Assembly (NCBI RefSeq): GCF_004349315.1
Contig: NZ_SMLH01000010.1
Coordinates: 96,373 to 160,372 of the forward strand
Length of the DNA stretch: 64,000 nt
Direction: 5' to 3'
Source of the DNA: Flavobacterium ranwuense
GTDB lineage: Bacteria > Bacteroidota > Bacteroidia > Flavobacteriales > Flavobacteriaceae
Positions 34,351 through 43,839 of the stretch are shown here, one piece after another. Every line of letters starts with the position of its first letter. Positions within the stretch are counted from its first letter, which is position 1. Made by a program: the position numbers and the translations under genes. The notes beneath the pieces are model-generated. The model had not been told where the DNA came from. It searched no databases and worked only from the letters and a program-made list of their open reading frames with translations.

Positions 34351-36462
34351 ATGACAAATCAAATTTTACACGCCAAACTAAAGGAAAACTTTGGTTTTGA
34401 AAAATTCAGACCCAACCAAGAAGACATTATAAATTGTATTCTTTCCGGTCAGGACACACTGGCGATTATGCCAACAGGAGGTGGAAAATCAATTTGTTTT
34501 CAGTTACCCGCGCTGATTTTCCCAGGAATTACAATCGTAATTTCACCACTTATCGCTTTGATGAAAGATCAGGTAGATAGTTTAAAAGCCAATGGAATCG
34601 AAGCCTGTTTTATAAATAGCAGTCAAACCGAAGATGAACGGCAATTTTATATGGAGCGTTTAAAATCTAACGTAATTAAGTTAGTCTACATCGCTCCGGA
34701 AAGCTTGTCTTTTCTGGACAACCTTTTTAATAGTTTAATTATAAGTCTTATCGCTATTGACGAGGCGCATTGCATTTCGGCTTGGGGACATGATTTCCGA
34801 CCAGCTTACACAAACCTAGGATATCTAAAAAACCGCTTCCCTTCTACTCCAATCTTAGCTTTAACTGCTACAGCCGATAAAGCTACACGTAAAGATATTA
34901 GCCAGCAATTAAATCTAATAAATCCTAAAATTTTCGTCGCTTCTTTTGACAGAAAAAATTTAAGTTTAGAAGTTCGTCCCGCTTTAGACAGAGTAAAACA
35001 AATTATAGATTTTATCCAAGAAAAGCCAAATGAATCTGGAATTGTATACTGCCTAAGCAGAAAAACGACGGAGGAACTTGCTGAAAAACTACAAAAAACA
35101 GGCATTAATGCAAAAGCGTATCATGCCGGTTTAGACAATAAAATTCGTTCCAAAACACAAGACGAATTTATCAATGATGACTGCCAAGTGGTTTGCGCAA
35201 CCATTGCTTTTGGAATGGGAATTGATAAATCAAATGTTCGCTGGGTAATTCATTATAATTTACCTAAAAATATTGAAGGATATTATCAGGAAATTGGTCG
35301 TGCCGGACGAGATGGTTTGCCATCAGAAACAGTATTATTCGAAAGCTACGGCGATATGATTCAATTGCAAAAATTTGCTTCTCAAGGTTTGAATGCCGAA
35401 GTGCAACTGGCCAAACTCGAAAGGATGAAGCAATATGCTGATGCTTTAAGTTGTCGCAGAAAAATATTGCTTTCCTATTTTGGAGAATTGGTTACAGAGA
35501 ATTGCGGGAATTGTGATATTTGCAAAAATCCACCTTTATTTTTCGATGGAACGGTTCTTGCACAAAAAGCATTATCGGCAATCATTCGGTTACAGGAAAC
35601 GGAATCTTTACCCGTAATCATTGACTTTTTGCGCGGTTCAAAAAATGCTTATATTTATGAGAAAGAATACCAAAACCTAAAAACATACGGCGTTGGCACT
35701 GACCTTTCATGGTTTGATTGGAATCAATATTTAATCCAACTCATCAATTTAGGCTATTGTGAAATCGCTTTTCACCAACAAAACAAAATCAGATTAACAG
35801 CCTTTGCCAAAAAAGTTTTATTTGAAGGCGAAAAAGTACAATTGACCACCGTTCAAAAAATCAATATTGATAAACAAGAAGTCAAAGAAACGAAAAGCAA
35901 ATCTACTGCAAATTCACTTTTTGAAACGTTACGAAAATTACGTTATGAAATTTCCAAAGAAGAAGAAGTTCCTGCTTATGTAATTTTTAGTGATGCGGCT
36001 TTACGCCAAATGGAAACCGAAAGACCTATGAGTGACCAGGAATTATTAGCGATTGATGGCGTTGGGAAAGCAAAACTGGAAAAATATGGAGATGCCTTTA
36101 TAAAAGCTATCATTGATTTTCAAAAATCTAAAGTTGTTAGAAAAAAGAAAGAAGCCACTACCTACAAAGAAACACTGGAATTATATAAAAATGGATTATC
36201 AGTCGAGGAAATTGCTCAAAAAAGAAAATTAGGATTAAGCACCATCATATCTCACTTAGCCAAACTATATGTTGACGGAGCTGACATAGATTTGAATCCG
36301 TTTATCTCAAAAGAAGAAGTTTTACAAATTGCCGAAGCGCAAATAAAACTGGAATCACCAAATGTCTTGAAACCCTATTTTGATTATTTTGAAGAAAAAA
36401 TAGATTATGGAAAAATTCGGTTAGCATTAGCCATACTCGAAAAAGAAAACGCAGTACTTTAA
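34351..36462 (+). CDS. recQ: ATP-dependent DNA helicase RecQ
   Basis: This 3'-5' DNA helicase acts in recombination and fork repair. The 703-residue protein has Walker A MPTGGGKSICFQ (about 40-51), DEAH (about 137), motif VI QEIGRAGRDGLPS, and the RecQ-Ct zinc site (CRRK...CGNCDIC, about 370-395). An HRDC domain follows (LFETLRKLRYEISKEEEVPA through LLAIDGVGKAKLEKYG, about 525-590). A C-terminal helix-turn-helix (ETLELYKNGLSVEEIAQKRK) is typical of the longer RecQ form. It is followed by a DNA glycosylase gene after 8 bp, a probable two-gene repair unit. Confidence 0.95.
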   Translation: MTNQILHAKLKENFGFEKFRPNQEDIINCILSGQDTLAIMPTGGGKSICFQLPALIFPGITIVISPLIALMKDQVDSLKANGIEACFINSSQTEDERQFYMERLKSNVIKLVYIAPESLSFLDNLFNSLIISLIAIDEAHCISAWGHDFRPAYTNLGYLKNRFPSTPILALTATADKATRKDISQQLNLINPKIFVASFDRKNLSLEVRPALDRVKQIIDFIQEKPNESGIVYCLSRKTTEELAEKLQKTGINAKAYHAGLDNKIRSKTQDEFINDDCQVVCATIAFGMGIDKSNVRWVIHYNLPKNIEGYYQEIGRAGRDGLPSETVLFESYGDMIQLQKFASQGLNAEVQLAKLERMKQYADALSCRRKILLSYFGELVTENCGNCDICKNPPLFFDGTVLAQKALSAIIRLQETESLPVIIDFLRGSKNAYIYEKEYQNLKTYGVGTDLSWFDWNQYLIQLINLGYCEIAFHQQNKIRLTAFAKKVLFEGEKVQLTTVQKINIDKQEVKETKSKSTANSLFETLRKLRYEISKEEEVPAYVIFSDAALRQMETERPMSDQELLAIDGVGKAKLEKYGDAFIKAIIDFQKSKVVRKKKEATTYKETLELYKNGLSVEEIAQKRKLGLSTIISHLAKLYVDGADIDLNPFISKEEVLQIAEAQIKLESPNVLKPYFDYFEEKIDYGKIRLALAILEKENAVL

Positions 36463-36470
36463 ATCTTAAT

Positions 36471-36947
36471 ATGATACAATCCTTTCCACCTTTTGTGAAT
36501 TATCAAACCGAAATTTTGATTTTGGGAACTATGCCAGGCATCGCTTCACTGGATAAACAAGAATATTATGCGCACCAAAGAAATCATTTTTGGAAAATAA
36601 TGTACACACTGTTGGATAATTTACCAATCTCTGAAATTTTCGAAGAAAAAATACAATTACTACAAGCGAATAAAATTGGACTTTGGGATGTTTTAGAAAA
36701 TTGCGAAAGAAAAGGAAGTCTGGATATTCATATCAAAAATCAAAAGGAAAATGATTTTGAAACGTTGTTCAAAGAATTTAACGGAATCACTACAATCATT
36801 TTTAACGGAAAAGAAAGTCATAAATACTTTCTAAAAAAATTTGGCCAAATAGAAGGCATCACGTATTATGTGATGCCTTCTACTAGCCCTGCTAATACAA
36901 TGTCTTTTGAAAACAAATTGAAAATCTGGTCAACTTGTTTCAAATAA
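36471..36947 (+). CDS. DNA-deoxyinosine glycosylase (UDG family 6)
   Basis: The 158-residue uracil-DNA glycosylase-fold protein probably removes hypoxanthine produced by adenine deamination. Motif A-like ILGTMPGIASLDKQEYYAH and the RNHFWKIMYTLLD segment are characteristic of the hypoxanthine-DNA glycosylase family. The motif 2 equivalent is YVMPSTSPAN near the C-terminus. It starts 8 bp after recQ and ends 1 bp from the convergent DinB-like gene. Uracil activity cannot be excluded. Confidence 0.87.
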   Translation: MIQSFPPFVNYQTEILILGTMPGIASLDKQEYYAHQRNHFWKIMYTLLDNLPISEIFEEKIQLLQANKIGLWDVLENCERKGSLDIHIKNQKENDFETLFKEFNGITTIIFNGKESHKYFLKKFGQIEGITYYVMPSTSPANTMSFENKLKIWSTCFK

Positions 36948-36948
36948 T

Positions 36949-37464
36949 CTATAAATACCTTTCTTGAAAAACTTTTTGATGGTGTTTTTGATGACCAATT
37001 GTCACAAAACCTAATGCACGAACTGAAATTTCTTTATTAGAAGCAACCCCAATTCTTTTTAGTTGTTCATCTGAGAAGCTTTTATAAAGTAATATAGTAG
37101 ATTGTCTTACTGCAGAAAATTCTGTCAACAAATCTTGAATACTTCTTTCGTTTGCATTCGTGTTTTCTACATAATCATTTTCTTCAAAACCGGGTAATGG
37201 TGTTTTATCATTTCTGGAAATTCGTAAAGAACGATAAGCAAAAATACGTTCCGCATCAATTAAATGTTGAATAATATCTTTAATTGTCCACTTTCCTTCT
37301 GCATAACGAAAACCAAATTTATCCATCGGAATATTTTGAACAAATTTGATGAAATCGTGCAAACAAATTTCTAATTCTTCAATCAATTCAACATTTGCTG
37401 CTGCTTGAATGTAGGTCGAAAAATGACCTGCATATTCGTTTACGGGTAATTGGTTTGAATTCAT
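36949..37464 (-). CDS. DinB-like four-helix protein
   Basis: The 171-residue protein of the DinB/YfiT putative metalloprotein family has three candidate metal-binding histidines: WTIKDIIQHLIDAERIFAYR and, at the C-terminus, TIGHQKHHQKVF. The fold resembles thiol transferases (bacillithiol and mycothiol S-transferases). Its role is unknown, often detoxification. Convergent with the glycosylase gene, with no space for a terminator between them. Confidence 0.85.
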   Translation of the reverse strand: MNSNQLPVNEYAGHFSTYIQAAANVELIEELEICLHDFIKFVQNIPMDKFGFRYAEGKWTIKDIIQHLIDAERIFAYRSLRISRNDKTPLPGFEENDYVENTNANERSIQDLLTEFSAVRQSTILLYKSFSDEQLKRIGVASNKEISVRALGFVTIGHQKHHQKVFQERYL

Positions 37465-37507
37465 TTTTATTGGTTTAAATGTTAATACAATTTAAGGTTT
37501 TATTTTT

Positions 37508-40093
37508 TTAAGCGGAATTTCTACTCGCATTTGTATTTCCAAAAAGAGAACGGGTTACAATTTTTTCATAAACTTTTATTAAAGCTTCATCTGGCTTATC
37601 CTCTTTGTTTAATTCATTTATACGAAGTAGTGCGTATTGTTGTATTGTTAACAATGGCAATACAATACGCTCTCTTATTTGTATAGATGCTTTACCATCA
37701 GGGTAATTCTCCATTAGCTCTTTATGACCCGCAATTTTCAAAAGCAATCTTTTTGTTTCTAAAAATTCGTCATAAATTATTTGCCAAAAAGCACCAAATT
37801 GAGGATCTTTTTTCATGTAAGCCGTTAATGGGAAAAATGATTTTGCCAATGACATCATACTATTTTCTAACAAGGTTTTAAAGAACAAAGAATTGTCATA
37901 TAAATCCTGGACTTTATCCCATTGATCCGTATCTTCGAAATACTTTAGAGCAGTCCCTACTCCGAAAAACCCGGGTACATTTTGCTTCAACTGACTCCAA
38001 GAACCCACAAAAGGAATCGCTCGCAAATCAGCAAAATCTAAATGCTCGGATTTACTTCTTTTGGATGGGCGACTTCCAATATTAGTTTTTGCATAATATT
38101 TCAACGTACTCATTTGCTCCAAATAAGGTATGAATTTAGGATGGTTTTTAAAACTCAAATACTTTTCATATCCTAAGCCAGCCAATTGATCTAAAATATC
38201 TTTTTCCTCAGTTGTCAATTCATTTTGTCCTTTACTAAAAACCTGATTAGTTACACCAGCACTCAATAAATTCTCTAAGTTATATCGGCATGAATCTAAC
38301 GTTCCAAAATTAGAACTAATCGTTTGCCCTTGCACCGTAACCTGAATCTCATTATTTTCAATATTTGGACCCAATGATGCGTAGAATTTATGTGTTTTTC
38401 CACCACCACGAGCCGGCGGTCCACCACGACCATCAAAGAAAATCGCTTTTACACCATATTTCCTAGAGATTGCAGTAAGCTCCTCTTTAGCTTTGTAAAT
38501 ACTCCAGTTCGCCATTAAATACCCACCATCTTTTGTACCATCAGAAAAACCGAGCATTATAGTTTGCTTCATATTTCTATTGGTCAAATGTTCAGCATAC
38601 GCAGGATTCGTATACAATTTCTCCATGATTTCATGCGCATTTTGCAAATCATCAACAGATTCGAAAAGCGGAATAATATCAACGGATGGATTTTCCCAAT
38701 TACTCAAACGGAACAAAGCAAAGGTTTCCATTACATTCAACGCGCTTTCATTATTGCTTATGATATAACGGTTTGCCCCAAATTCTCCATTATTTTCCTG
38801 AATCGTTTTAATCGCCTGAATAGATTCAATCGTAGATTTGGTCATTTCATTTTCAAATGCATTCGAATCAAGATTACCTCTAACTTTAGACAATACCGAA
38901 AACTTTTCCTCTTCAGAAAGCTCATAATAATTCTTAGGAAAAACTAATGTATTTGAATTCGAATACAATCCCACTACATCTTTAAACACAGCATCATGTA
39001 TCTTACTGTTTTGGCGAATATCTAAAGACGCAAAATGAAAGCCAAACAGATTCACTTTTATAAGAAGTCCGTCTATTTCATCTAAATATAAAGATTGATG
39101 TTGGTCAATTACTATCTGTTTTATTTTATTCAATTGGGATTTAAACTCATCCAAAGTGATAAAAATTTCACCTTTAGAATAAAAAACAGACCTGTAAAGT
39201 TTTTGTTCTAATTCTGTAACCAAAGCATCTACACCAGAGAAGGTTAACTTTCTTTTTAAATTTCTTATCTCTATGTAATAGCATTTCAAAATGGAAGTTC
39301 GCAAACGCTCCGCTACTTTCAAAGTAATCTCCGTTGTTACAAATGGATTTCCATCACGATCACCACCGGGCCAAAATCCAAGTTTAATCAATGGATTTTT
39401 TATCGAATTTCCACTAAAAATATTCTTTTGAAGATAATGTACCATCTCTCCGGAAGTTTGATAAAATACATTCTCAAGGTACCAGATTAAACTAACCGCT
39501 TCATCAAAAGGATTTGGTTTTTCATTTTGAATAAAAGGAGTTTTACCCAATTGAGCCAACAATTGCTTGATATCAAGTAAGTCATTTTTTCGGATAGCTT
39601 CCGTTAAATCATTGATAATTCCAAGAACAGCTCCTGGATAAAATTGCGTAGGATGCGCCGTCAAAACCGTTCTTACATTGAAATCCTCCAGAAAAGCAAT
39701 CAACTCCTCTTCCTTGTCTTTAGCATCTGATTTTTCTTTGATATCCCTCAACGAACCTCTTCCTTCCATATTATTAACAACAGGAAAAGCAGCATCTTCA
39801 ATAGCATCAAATAAAACGATTTGGCGTTCAATATATTGAATAAAACGAAACATCAAATCAATTTTATCCGTTTCTGAAGCACTATGCAAATATCTTTTAG
39901 CAAAAAAATCGACTATCTCCTTAGGAGTTTCCTGCTTTTTAAAACCAATTTCGCAAACATCTGTAAATAAAGGAAGTAAAACCCCAGTATTATCAATAGA
40001 ATCGAAGGGTAATGTAATAAAAACACTATTATAAATGTGGTATTTCGAAAGAACGTCCTGATTGAAACGTTCAATTTTTGGCAGCGTGTACAT
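37508..40093 (-). CDS. ppc: Phosphoenolpyruvate carboxylase
   Basis: This carboxylates PEP with bicarbonate to oxaloacetate, replenishing the TCA cycle. The 861-residue protein carries the catalytic histidine in TAHPTQFYPGAVLGI (about 167), the GFWPGGDRDGNPFVT motif and the glycine-rich FFDGRGGPPARGGGKTHKF loop that holds the second catalytic region. Length is near the family norm. Regulation is not visible. It ends 43 bp from the DinB-like gene on the same strand and follows the Lrp-type regulator, with a terminator between. Confidence 0.95.
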   Translation of the reverse strand: MYTLPKIERFNQDVLSKYHIYNSVFITLPFDSIDNTGVLLPLFTDVCEIGFKKQETPKEIVDFFAKRYLHSASETDKIDLMFRFIQYIERQIVLFDAIEDAAFPVVNNMEGRGSLRDIKEKSDAKDKEEELIAFLEDFNVRTVLTAHPTQFYPGAVLGIINDLTEAIRKNDLLDIKQLLAQLGKTPFIQNEKPNPFDEAVSLIWYLENVFYQTSGEMVHYLQKNIFSGNSIKNPLIKLGFWPGGDRDGNPFVTTEITLKVAERLRTSILKCYYIEIRNLKRKLTFSGVDALVTELEQKLYRSVFYSKGEIFITLDEFKSQLNKIKQIVIDQHQSLYLDEIDGLLIKVNLFGFHFASLDIRQNSKIHDAVFKDVVGLYSNSNTLVFPKNYYELSEEEKFSVLSKVRGNLDSNAFENEMTKSTIESIQAIKTIQENNGEFGANRYIISNNESALNVMETFALFRLSNWENPSVDIIPLFESVDDLQNAHEIMEKLYTNPAYAEHLTNRNMKQTIMLGFSDGTKDGGYLMANWSIYKAKEELTAISRKYGVKAIFFDGRGGPPARGGGKTHKFYASLGPNIENNEIQVTVQGQTISSNFGTLDSCRYNLENLLSAGVTNQVFSKGQNELTTEEKDILDQLAGLGYEKYLSFKNHPKFIPYLEQMSTLKYYAKTNIGSRPSKRSKSEHLDFADLRAIPFVGSWSQLKQNVPGFFGVGTALKYFEDTDQWDKVQDLYDNSLFFKTLLENSMMSLAKSFFPLTAYMKKDPQFGAFWQIIYDEFLETKRLLLKIAGHKELMENYPDGKASIQIRERIVLPLLTIQQYALLRINELNKEDKPDEALIKVYEKIVTRSLFGNTNASRNSA

Positions 40094-40135
40094 AATCAGT
40101 TGTAGTTGGTTTAGTTAGTTAATTTGTCATAAAAA

Positions 40136-40159
40136 AACCCCAAGAATTAACTTGAGGTT
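40136..40159 (-). terminator. Terminator of the Lrp-family gene
   Basis: AACCCCAAG and CTTGAGGTT form a 9-bp stem with one mismatch and a T run on the minus strand, 31 bp after the stop at 40190. Confidence 0.75.
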
Positions 40160-40189
40160 ATATTTATAATATAGCGCATTCAAGATTAA

Positions 40190-40669
40190 TTACATATTTT
40201 TAAAAATAGTATGCATCAAGCGCTTCTTATCATTTATGCTTTCCTCAAGTGAGATCATAGTTTCAGTTCTGTAAACACCATCAATATCATCAATCATAAA
40301 GATAACATCTTTAGCGTGCTTCGTGTCTTTAGCTCTAATTTTACAAAAGATATTAAATTTCCCTGTAGTAACAGAAGCCACCGTCACAAATGGAATTTCA
40401 TTAATCCGCTCTAAAACAAATTTTGTTTGAGACGTATTGTTTAGAAAAACACCAACATAAGCGATAAAAGAATATCCTAATTTATCATAATCAAGAACCA
40501 ATGAAGATCCCATGATAATACCGGCATCCTCCATTTTTTTTACTCTAACATGAACAGTTCCTGCAGAAATCAATAATTTTTTTGCAATATCCGTAAATGG
40601 AACTCTTGTATTATCTATCAACATATCTAAAATCTGGTGATCTACTTCATCTAAACGAAATTTACTCAT
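40190..40669 (-). CDS. Lrp/AsnC-family transcriptional regulator
   Basis: The 159-residue protein has the N-terminal helix-turn-helix DEVDHQILDMLIDNTRVPFT then AKKLLISAGTVHVRVKKMED, and a C-terminal RAM effector domain (SFIAYVGVFLNNT through RTETMISLEES). Such proteins respond to amino acids. The ATG at 40669 is chosen, because the 21 upstream codons are hydrophobic and unlike the family. The gene lies 76 bp after the M14 peptidase on the same strand. Target genes are unknown; the ilv/leu genes in this window are one possibility. Confidence 0.92.
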   Translation of the reverse strand: MSKFRLDEVDHQILDMLIDNTRVPFTDIAKKLLISAGTVHVRVKKMEDAGIIMGSSLVLDYDKLGYSFIAYVGVFLNNTSQTKFVLERINEIPFVTVASVTTGKFNIFCKIRAKDTKHAKDVIFMIDDIDGVYRTETMISLEESINDKKRLMHTIFKNM

Positions 40670-40745
40670 AATTCTTAAATTAATATTATTAATTGCTATA
40701 ACAAAGCATAAAAATATACATAAAAACAACAAAAAGACATAAATA

Positions 40746-41900
40746 TTATATTTTTATCATTCCGTTAACAAATTTTATGTTATTATCTAAATAAAAATCA
40801 GCTTTTTGATTTAATTTAGGAATATTATCCAAATCATCTTTATATAAAGCTCCTTTAGCATCGTATTCAAAATGACCAAAATAATTTTCTAAATCTCCTA
40901 TTTGTGAAATATAGGCATTAAAACAAATCTGATTTTCAATTAACTCTTCTTTGTATTGTGATGCAAAATTGGTGATTATTTCAATACCATCATAATTTAT
41001 TTTGATGTTTTTATATATAAAATCATAAAAAACGACTTTATTCTGAGAAATATTCAAATATTTCTTAATTCCGTTGCTAACTATATCGTTTTCGCAAAGT
41101 ATGGTAAAACTCGAAATTAGCGCCATAAAAACATATTTACGCGTTTCTTCTCTTTCATAATCATTTGCAAAATGCCCCGCTTCAAACAATAAAGTAGGCA
41201 CTCCTAAATATTGAAACGTATCTCCAATACAGTTTATATTAAATGAATCATCAAAACGGCCAATTTGATTTGGCAAATACTCCTGAAGTACATCATTTAT
41301 GCTCGCAATCAAATTAATAGCCTTCAATCTGGATTCATTTATTTCCCGTTCTTCATTATAAGAAGGCGCTAAAAATGACAATGTAGCAGGTTTTCCGGTA
41401 TCACTAACGCCAAAAATAGTACGCTGATCATGAAGATTAAAGCAATAATCCGGCACGAAAGATTCAAAAGCCTCTCTTAACAGCTTACTTTCTGGCTGCG
41501 TAAGATCTTGTGAATCGCGATTTAAATCAACTTTATTGGCATTTTCTCTTGTATATAATGTTGCGCCATCAGGATTCAACATCGGAATACTGAAAAAAGT
41601 AAATGCATTCAGTAATTGTTGTGCCAATTCCGAGCCACTATGCAACACATTTAAAAAGTCAATTAACGCTTTTGTAGTTGTGCTTTCATTTCCATGCATT
41701 TGTGACCAAAGGAAAATTTTAGTTTTACCTTCTCCGATTTCATACGAATAAATAGATTTTCCCAAAACTGATTTTCCAATAATCTGAAGCTGATTATTGG
41801 TGTTTAATTTCTGTAATAAAGGTTCAATCGAATCTAAAGCAATGTAACGGCCATGAATGGTTTCTTCTTTATATTGACTGAATAATTGTTCTAAATTCAT
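40746..41900 (-). CDS. M14-family zinc carboxypeptidase
   Basis: The 384-residue protein has the metallocarboxypeptidase site: zinc ligands in SQMHGNEST (His, Glu) and the third histidine region in CFNLHDQRTIFG, the substrate-binding VDLNRDSQ, and a later LLFEAGHFANDY segment with the probable catalytic glutamate. No signal peptide is visible, so it probably acts in the cytosol on peptides or amidated amino acids. XRE-type operator sites lie just upstream of its start (41915-41952), which suggests control by the divergent regulator at 42212. Confidence 0.87.
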   Translation of the reverse strand: MNLEQLFSQYKEETIHGRYIALDSIEPLLQKLNTNNQLQIIGKSVLGKSIYSYEIGEGKTKIFLWSQMHGNESTTTKALIDFLNVLHSGSELAQQLLNAFTFFSIPMLNPDGATLYTRENANKVDLNRDSQDLTQPESKLLREAFESFVPDYCFNLHDQRTIFGVSDTGKPATLSFLAPSYNEEREINESRLKAINLIASINDVLQEYLPNQIGRFDDSFNINCIGDTFQYLGVPTLLFEAGHFANDYEREETRKYVFMALISSFTILCENDIVSNGIKKYLNISQNKVVFYDFIYKNIKINYDGIEIITNFASQYKEELIENQICFNAYISQIGDLENYFGHFEYDAKGALYKDDLDNIPKLNQKADFYLDNNIKFVNGMIKI

Positions 41901-42211
41901 GCTGTTTTATTTGATTTACAAAAGTAAACATCTTTGTATTTACATTTGTAAACGGCCTGAATTTAAAATATTTTAACGATGTAAACACTATTCTGCGCTT
42001 AACTCTAGTAAATCTATTTCTTATAATTGGCAATTGTCACCTATTAATAAAATTAACTACATGTATTTATTTATCAATATATTATATTGATTTATATGAT
42101 TTTAAACTTTAAATAATTTAATCGTGTAAATGCTATTTACAGTTGTGATTTTGGTATTTCATTTTATTTTAATTACATTTGTAAATAGTTAATTTTTAAT
42201 ATTAATTTACA
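41901..42211. other. 311-bp divergent control region, M14 peptidase / XRE regulator
   Basis: No gene here. Two XRE-type operator dyads sit next to the peptidase start, one imperfect site in the middle and two next to the XRE start. The rest (about 41955-42120) is AT-rich and shows nothing else recognisable. Confidence 0.7.
41915..41952. promoter_or_regulatory. Pair of XRE-type operators at the peptidase start
   Basis: TTTACAAAAGTAAA (41915-41928) and TTTACATTTGTAAA (41939-41952) are perfect TTTAC-N4-GTAAA dyads whose starts are 24 bp apart, 14 bp upstream of the M14 gene ATG. Confidence 0.75.
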
Positions 42212-42219
42212 ATGGTAAA
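42136..42219. promoter_or_regulatory. XRE-type operators at the regulator start (autoregulation)
   Basis: ATTACATTTGTAAA (42172-42185) and TTTACAATGGTAAA (42206-42219), the latter overlapping the ATG of the regulator itself. An imperfect site, TTTACAGTTGTGAT, lies at 42136-42149. Occupancy of the start-codon site should block expression of the regulator. Confidence 0.75.
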
Positions 42220-42688
42220 CATAGAAGATTTTATAAAAAGATTAGAAATTATACTGGATTACTACAGTTTGAATGCTTCTTCTTTTGCGGATAAAATTGG
42301 CGTACAGCGTTCCAGTTTGTCTCACCTTCTTTCAGGAAGAAACAAACCCAGCTTAGATTTTATCCTTAAAATATTAGACGTTTTCCCCGATATAGATTTG
42401 TATTGGATTTTGAATGGAAAAGGAAACTTTCCAAAAAATTCGGAAGAGTTTGATAAAAAAGAGAACAACGTTGAGCAAGTTGTAAAACAAAACATTCCTA
42501 CTCCATCGAATACTGAAATAATTCCTGAGAATTTATTTTCGGAAATAAAAATCCCAAATCTGATTCCTGCATTGGAAATAAAAAAAGTTGAAAATCAAAA
42601 CAGTACCAAAGAATCTTATTCTGGTGAAATCGATAAAATCGTAATTTTTTATAAAAATGGAACTTTTAAAAGTTATAATCCTGATTAA
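42212..42688 (+). CDS. XRE-family helix-turn-helix regulator
   Basis: The 158-residue protein has an N-terminal HTH_3 domain (about 5-65): FIKRLEIILDYYSLNASSFA, then GVQRSSLSHLLSGRNKPSLD and LYWILNGKG. A low-complexity linker and a short C-terminal segment (IDKIVIFYKNGTFKSYNPD) follow. No peptidase or cupin domain is present, so the C-terminal half is family-specific. Five copies of a TTTAC-N4-GTAAA dyad surround its start and that of the divergent M14 peptidase, one over its own ATG. It is therefore probably an autorepressor controlling the peptidase too. A phage-repressor origin is possible, but no phage genes are near. Confidence 0.87.
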   Translation: MVNIEDFIKRLEIILDYYSLNASSFADKIGVQRSSLSHLLSGRNKPSLDFILKILDVFPDIDLYWILNGKGNFPKNSEEFDKKENNVEQVVKQNIPTPSNTEIIPENLFSEIKIPNLIPALEIKKVENQNSTKESYSGEIDKIVIFYKNGTFKSYNPD

Positions 42689-42695
42689 AAAAAAG

Positions 42696-42725
42696 AACCC
42701 CAATTCAGATTTCCAAATTGGGGTT
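42696..42725 (-). terminator. Terminator between the XRE and lipoprotein genes
   Basis: AACCCCAATT (42696-42705) and AATTGGGGTT (42716-42725) form a 10-bp stem. The T run is on the minus strand, so it mainly serves the lipoprotein gene ending at 42754. Confidence 0.82.
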
Positions 42726-42753
42726 ATTCAAAAAAATATACTAAAAGGAAATT

Positions 42754-43755
42754 CTATTTTCTTAAAACAAAAACAGAAGTTACACCAGCTTCGGCTCTTA
42801 CATTTATTGGAGCAAAATCACCCGAAGCCGCTGGGTAACTATACGTCAAAACTTGTCCACCTGCATTCAATCTTTCGGCAACGTAAATATAATTTGTAGT
42901 ACTATCATACGCAACATCCACAGGATTTCCCAAAAGTGAATTTGGACCGTATACTCTCACTTGATTTGTTAAAGCAATTGTTCCTGCAGCTGTAGTTGAA
43001 GCAAAAACGCTAGAGAAATTTTTTATAAAAATTAATCCGCCATCAGTAGCTGAAGTTGCACTGGCAACATCCGTTAAAATCATGACATCATCTGAAGCTG
43101 AATATGTAATTCCATGTGTACGGGTTAAACCTGCAATAGTTACACGCTTTGTTGCTACAATAGTACCTGAAGCATTAGTCATAAAGTTCTTGAATTGAAC
43201 AATATCACCTGTCAAATCAGCTACAGCGTACAAATCATTCCCATCCATGTGTATTCCCCAAAGCTTAAAATCAGTTATAAACGTTTTCATCAATGTAAAA
43301 CCTACAGCGGTTTTTTGGTAAACGAAAAGTTTGTTAATCAAACCATTTGAAGCCAGTTGATCTTGAGCTACAACTACTACATCACCTGAAACAGCAGTTT
43401 CTCTGGCGTTAGTAAATTCGCCAGCCAGACTACTTAATGATAACATCAAATTATCGGTTCCGGCTGTCAGTGCAGTTTTCAATCCGGTATACGTTTCCAA
43501 TCGATTATTGGTTCTTGAAGCTATAATAACAGCATCTGTATCACTATTATATGAAATCCCTTCTGCATCCAGTGATCCTACCGTAAATGATTTTACCATT
43601 GGAGTTGTAGCTAGTAGGTCTAAATAGGTGATTTTTCCCGAAGTATTACTTGAAGTAACCAAAGAAGCCTCTGCAGGAGTACTATCAGAATCGTTATTGT
43701 CGCATGAAGCGAAAAGTAGAATCAAAAAAGCGGAGCTAATAAATAAATTTTTCAT
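42754..43755 (-). CDS. Lipoprotein, probable beta-propeller
   Basis: The 333-residue protein has a lipoprotein signal peptide: MKNLFISSAFLILLFASC with the lipidated cysteine at 18, followed by an acidic DNNDSDS stretch of the kind linked to surface exposure in Bacteroidota. The rest shows repeated blade-like segments (YNSDTDAVIIASRTNNRLET, ITYSASDDVMILTDVA, VAYDSTTNYIYVAERLN), fitting an NHL/YncE-like propeller. No enzymatic motif. Function unknown; binding or sensing at the cell surface is plausible. Confidence 0.8.
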   Translation of the reverse strand: MKNLFISSAFLILLFASCDNNDSDSTPAEASLVTSSNTSGKITYLDLLATTPMVKSFTVGSLDAEGISYNSDTDAVIIASRTNNRLETYTGLKTALTAGTDNLMLSLSSLAGEFTNARETAVSGDVVVVAQDQLASNGLINKLFVYQKTAVGFTLMKTFITDFKLWGIHMDGNDLYAVADLTGDIVQFKNFMTNASGTIVATKRVTIAGLTRTHGITYSASDDVMILTDVASATSATDGGLIFIKNFSSVFASTTAAGTIALTNQVRVYGPNSLLGNPVDVAYDSTTNYIYVAERLNAGGQVLTYSYPAASGDFAPINVRAEAGVTSVFVLRK

Positions 43756-43839
43756 AATAGTAATTTTTAGATATTCATATTAAATTTACGAAAAATTAAC
43801 TCTCTTGGTTTTAACTTTTTGATAATATTATGCGTTTTA

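Noticed and set aside
40670..40732. N-terminal extension of the Lrp-type regulator
   Set aside because: It is hydrophobic and precedes the standard Lrp N-terminus at MSKFRLDEVD; most likely untranslated.
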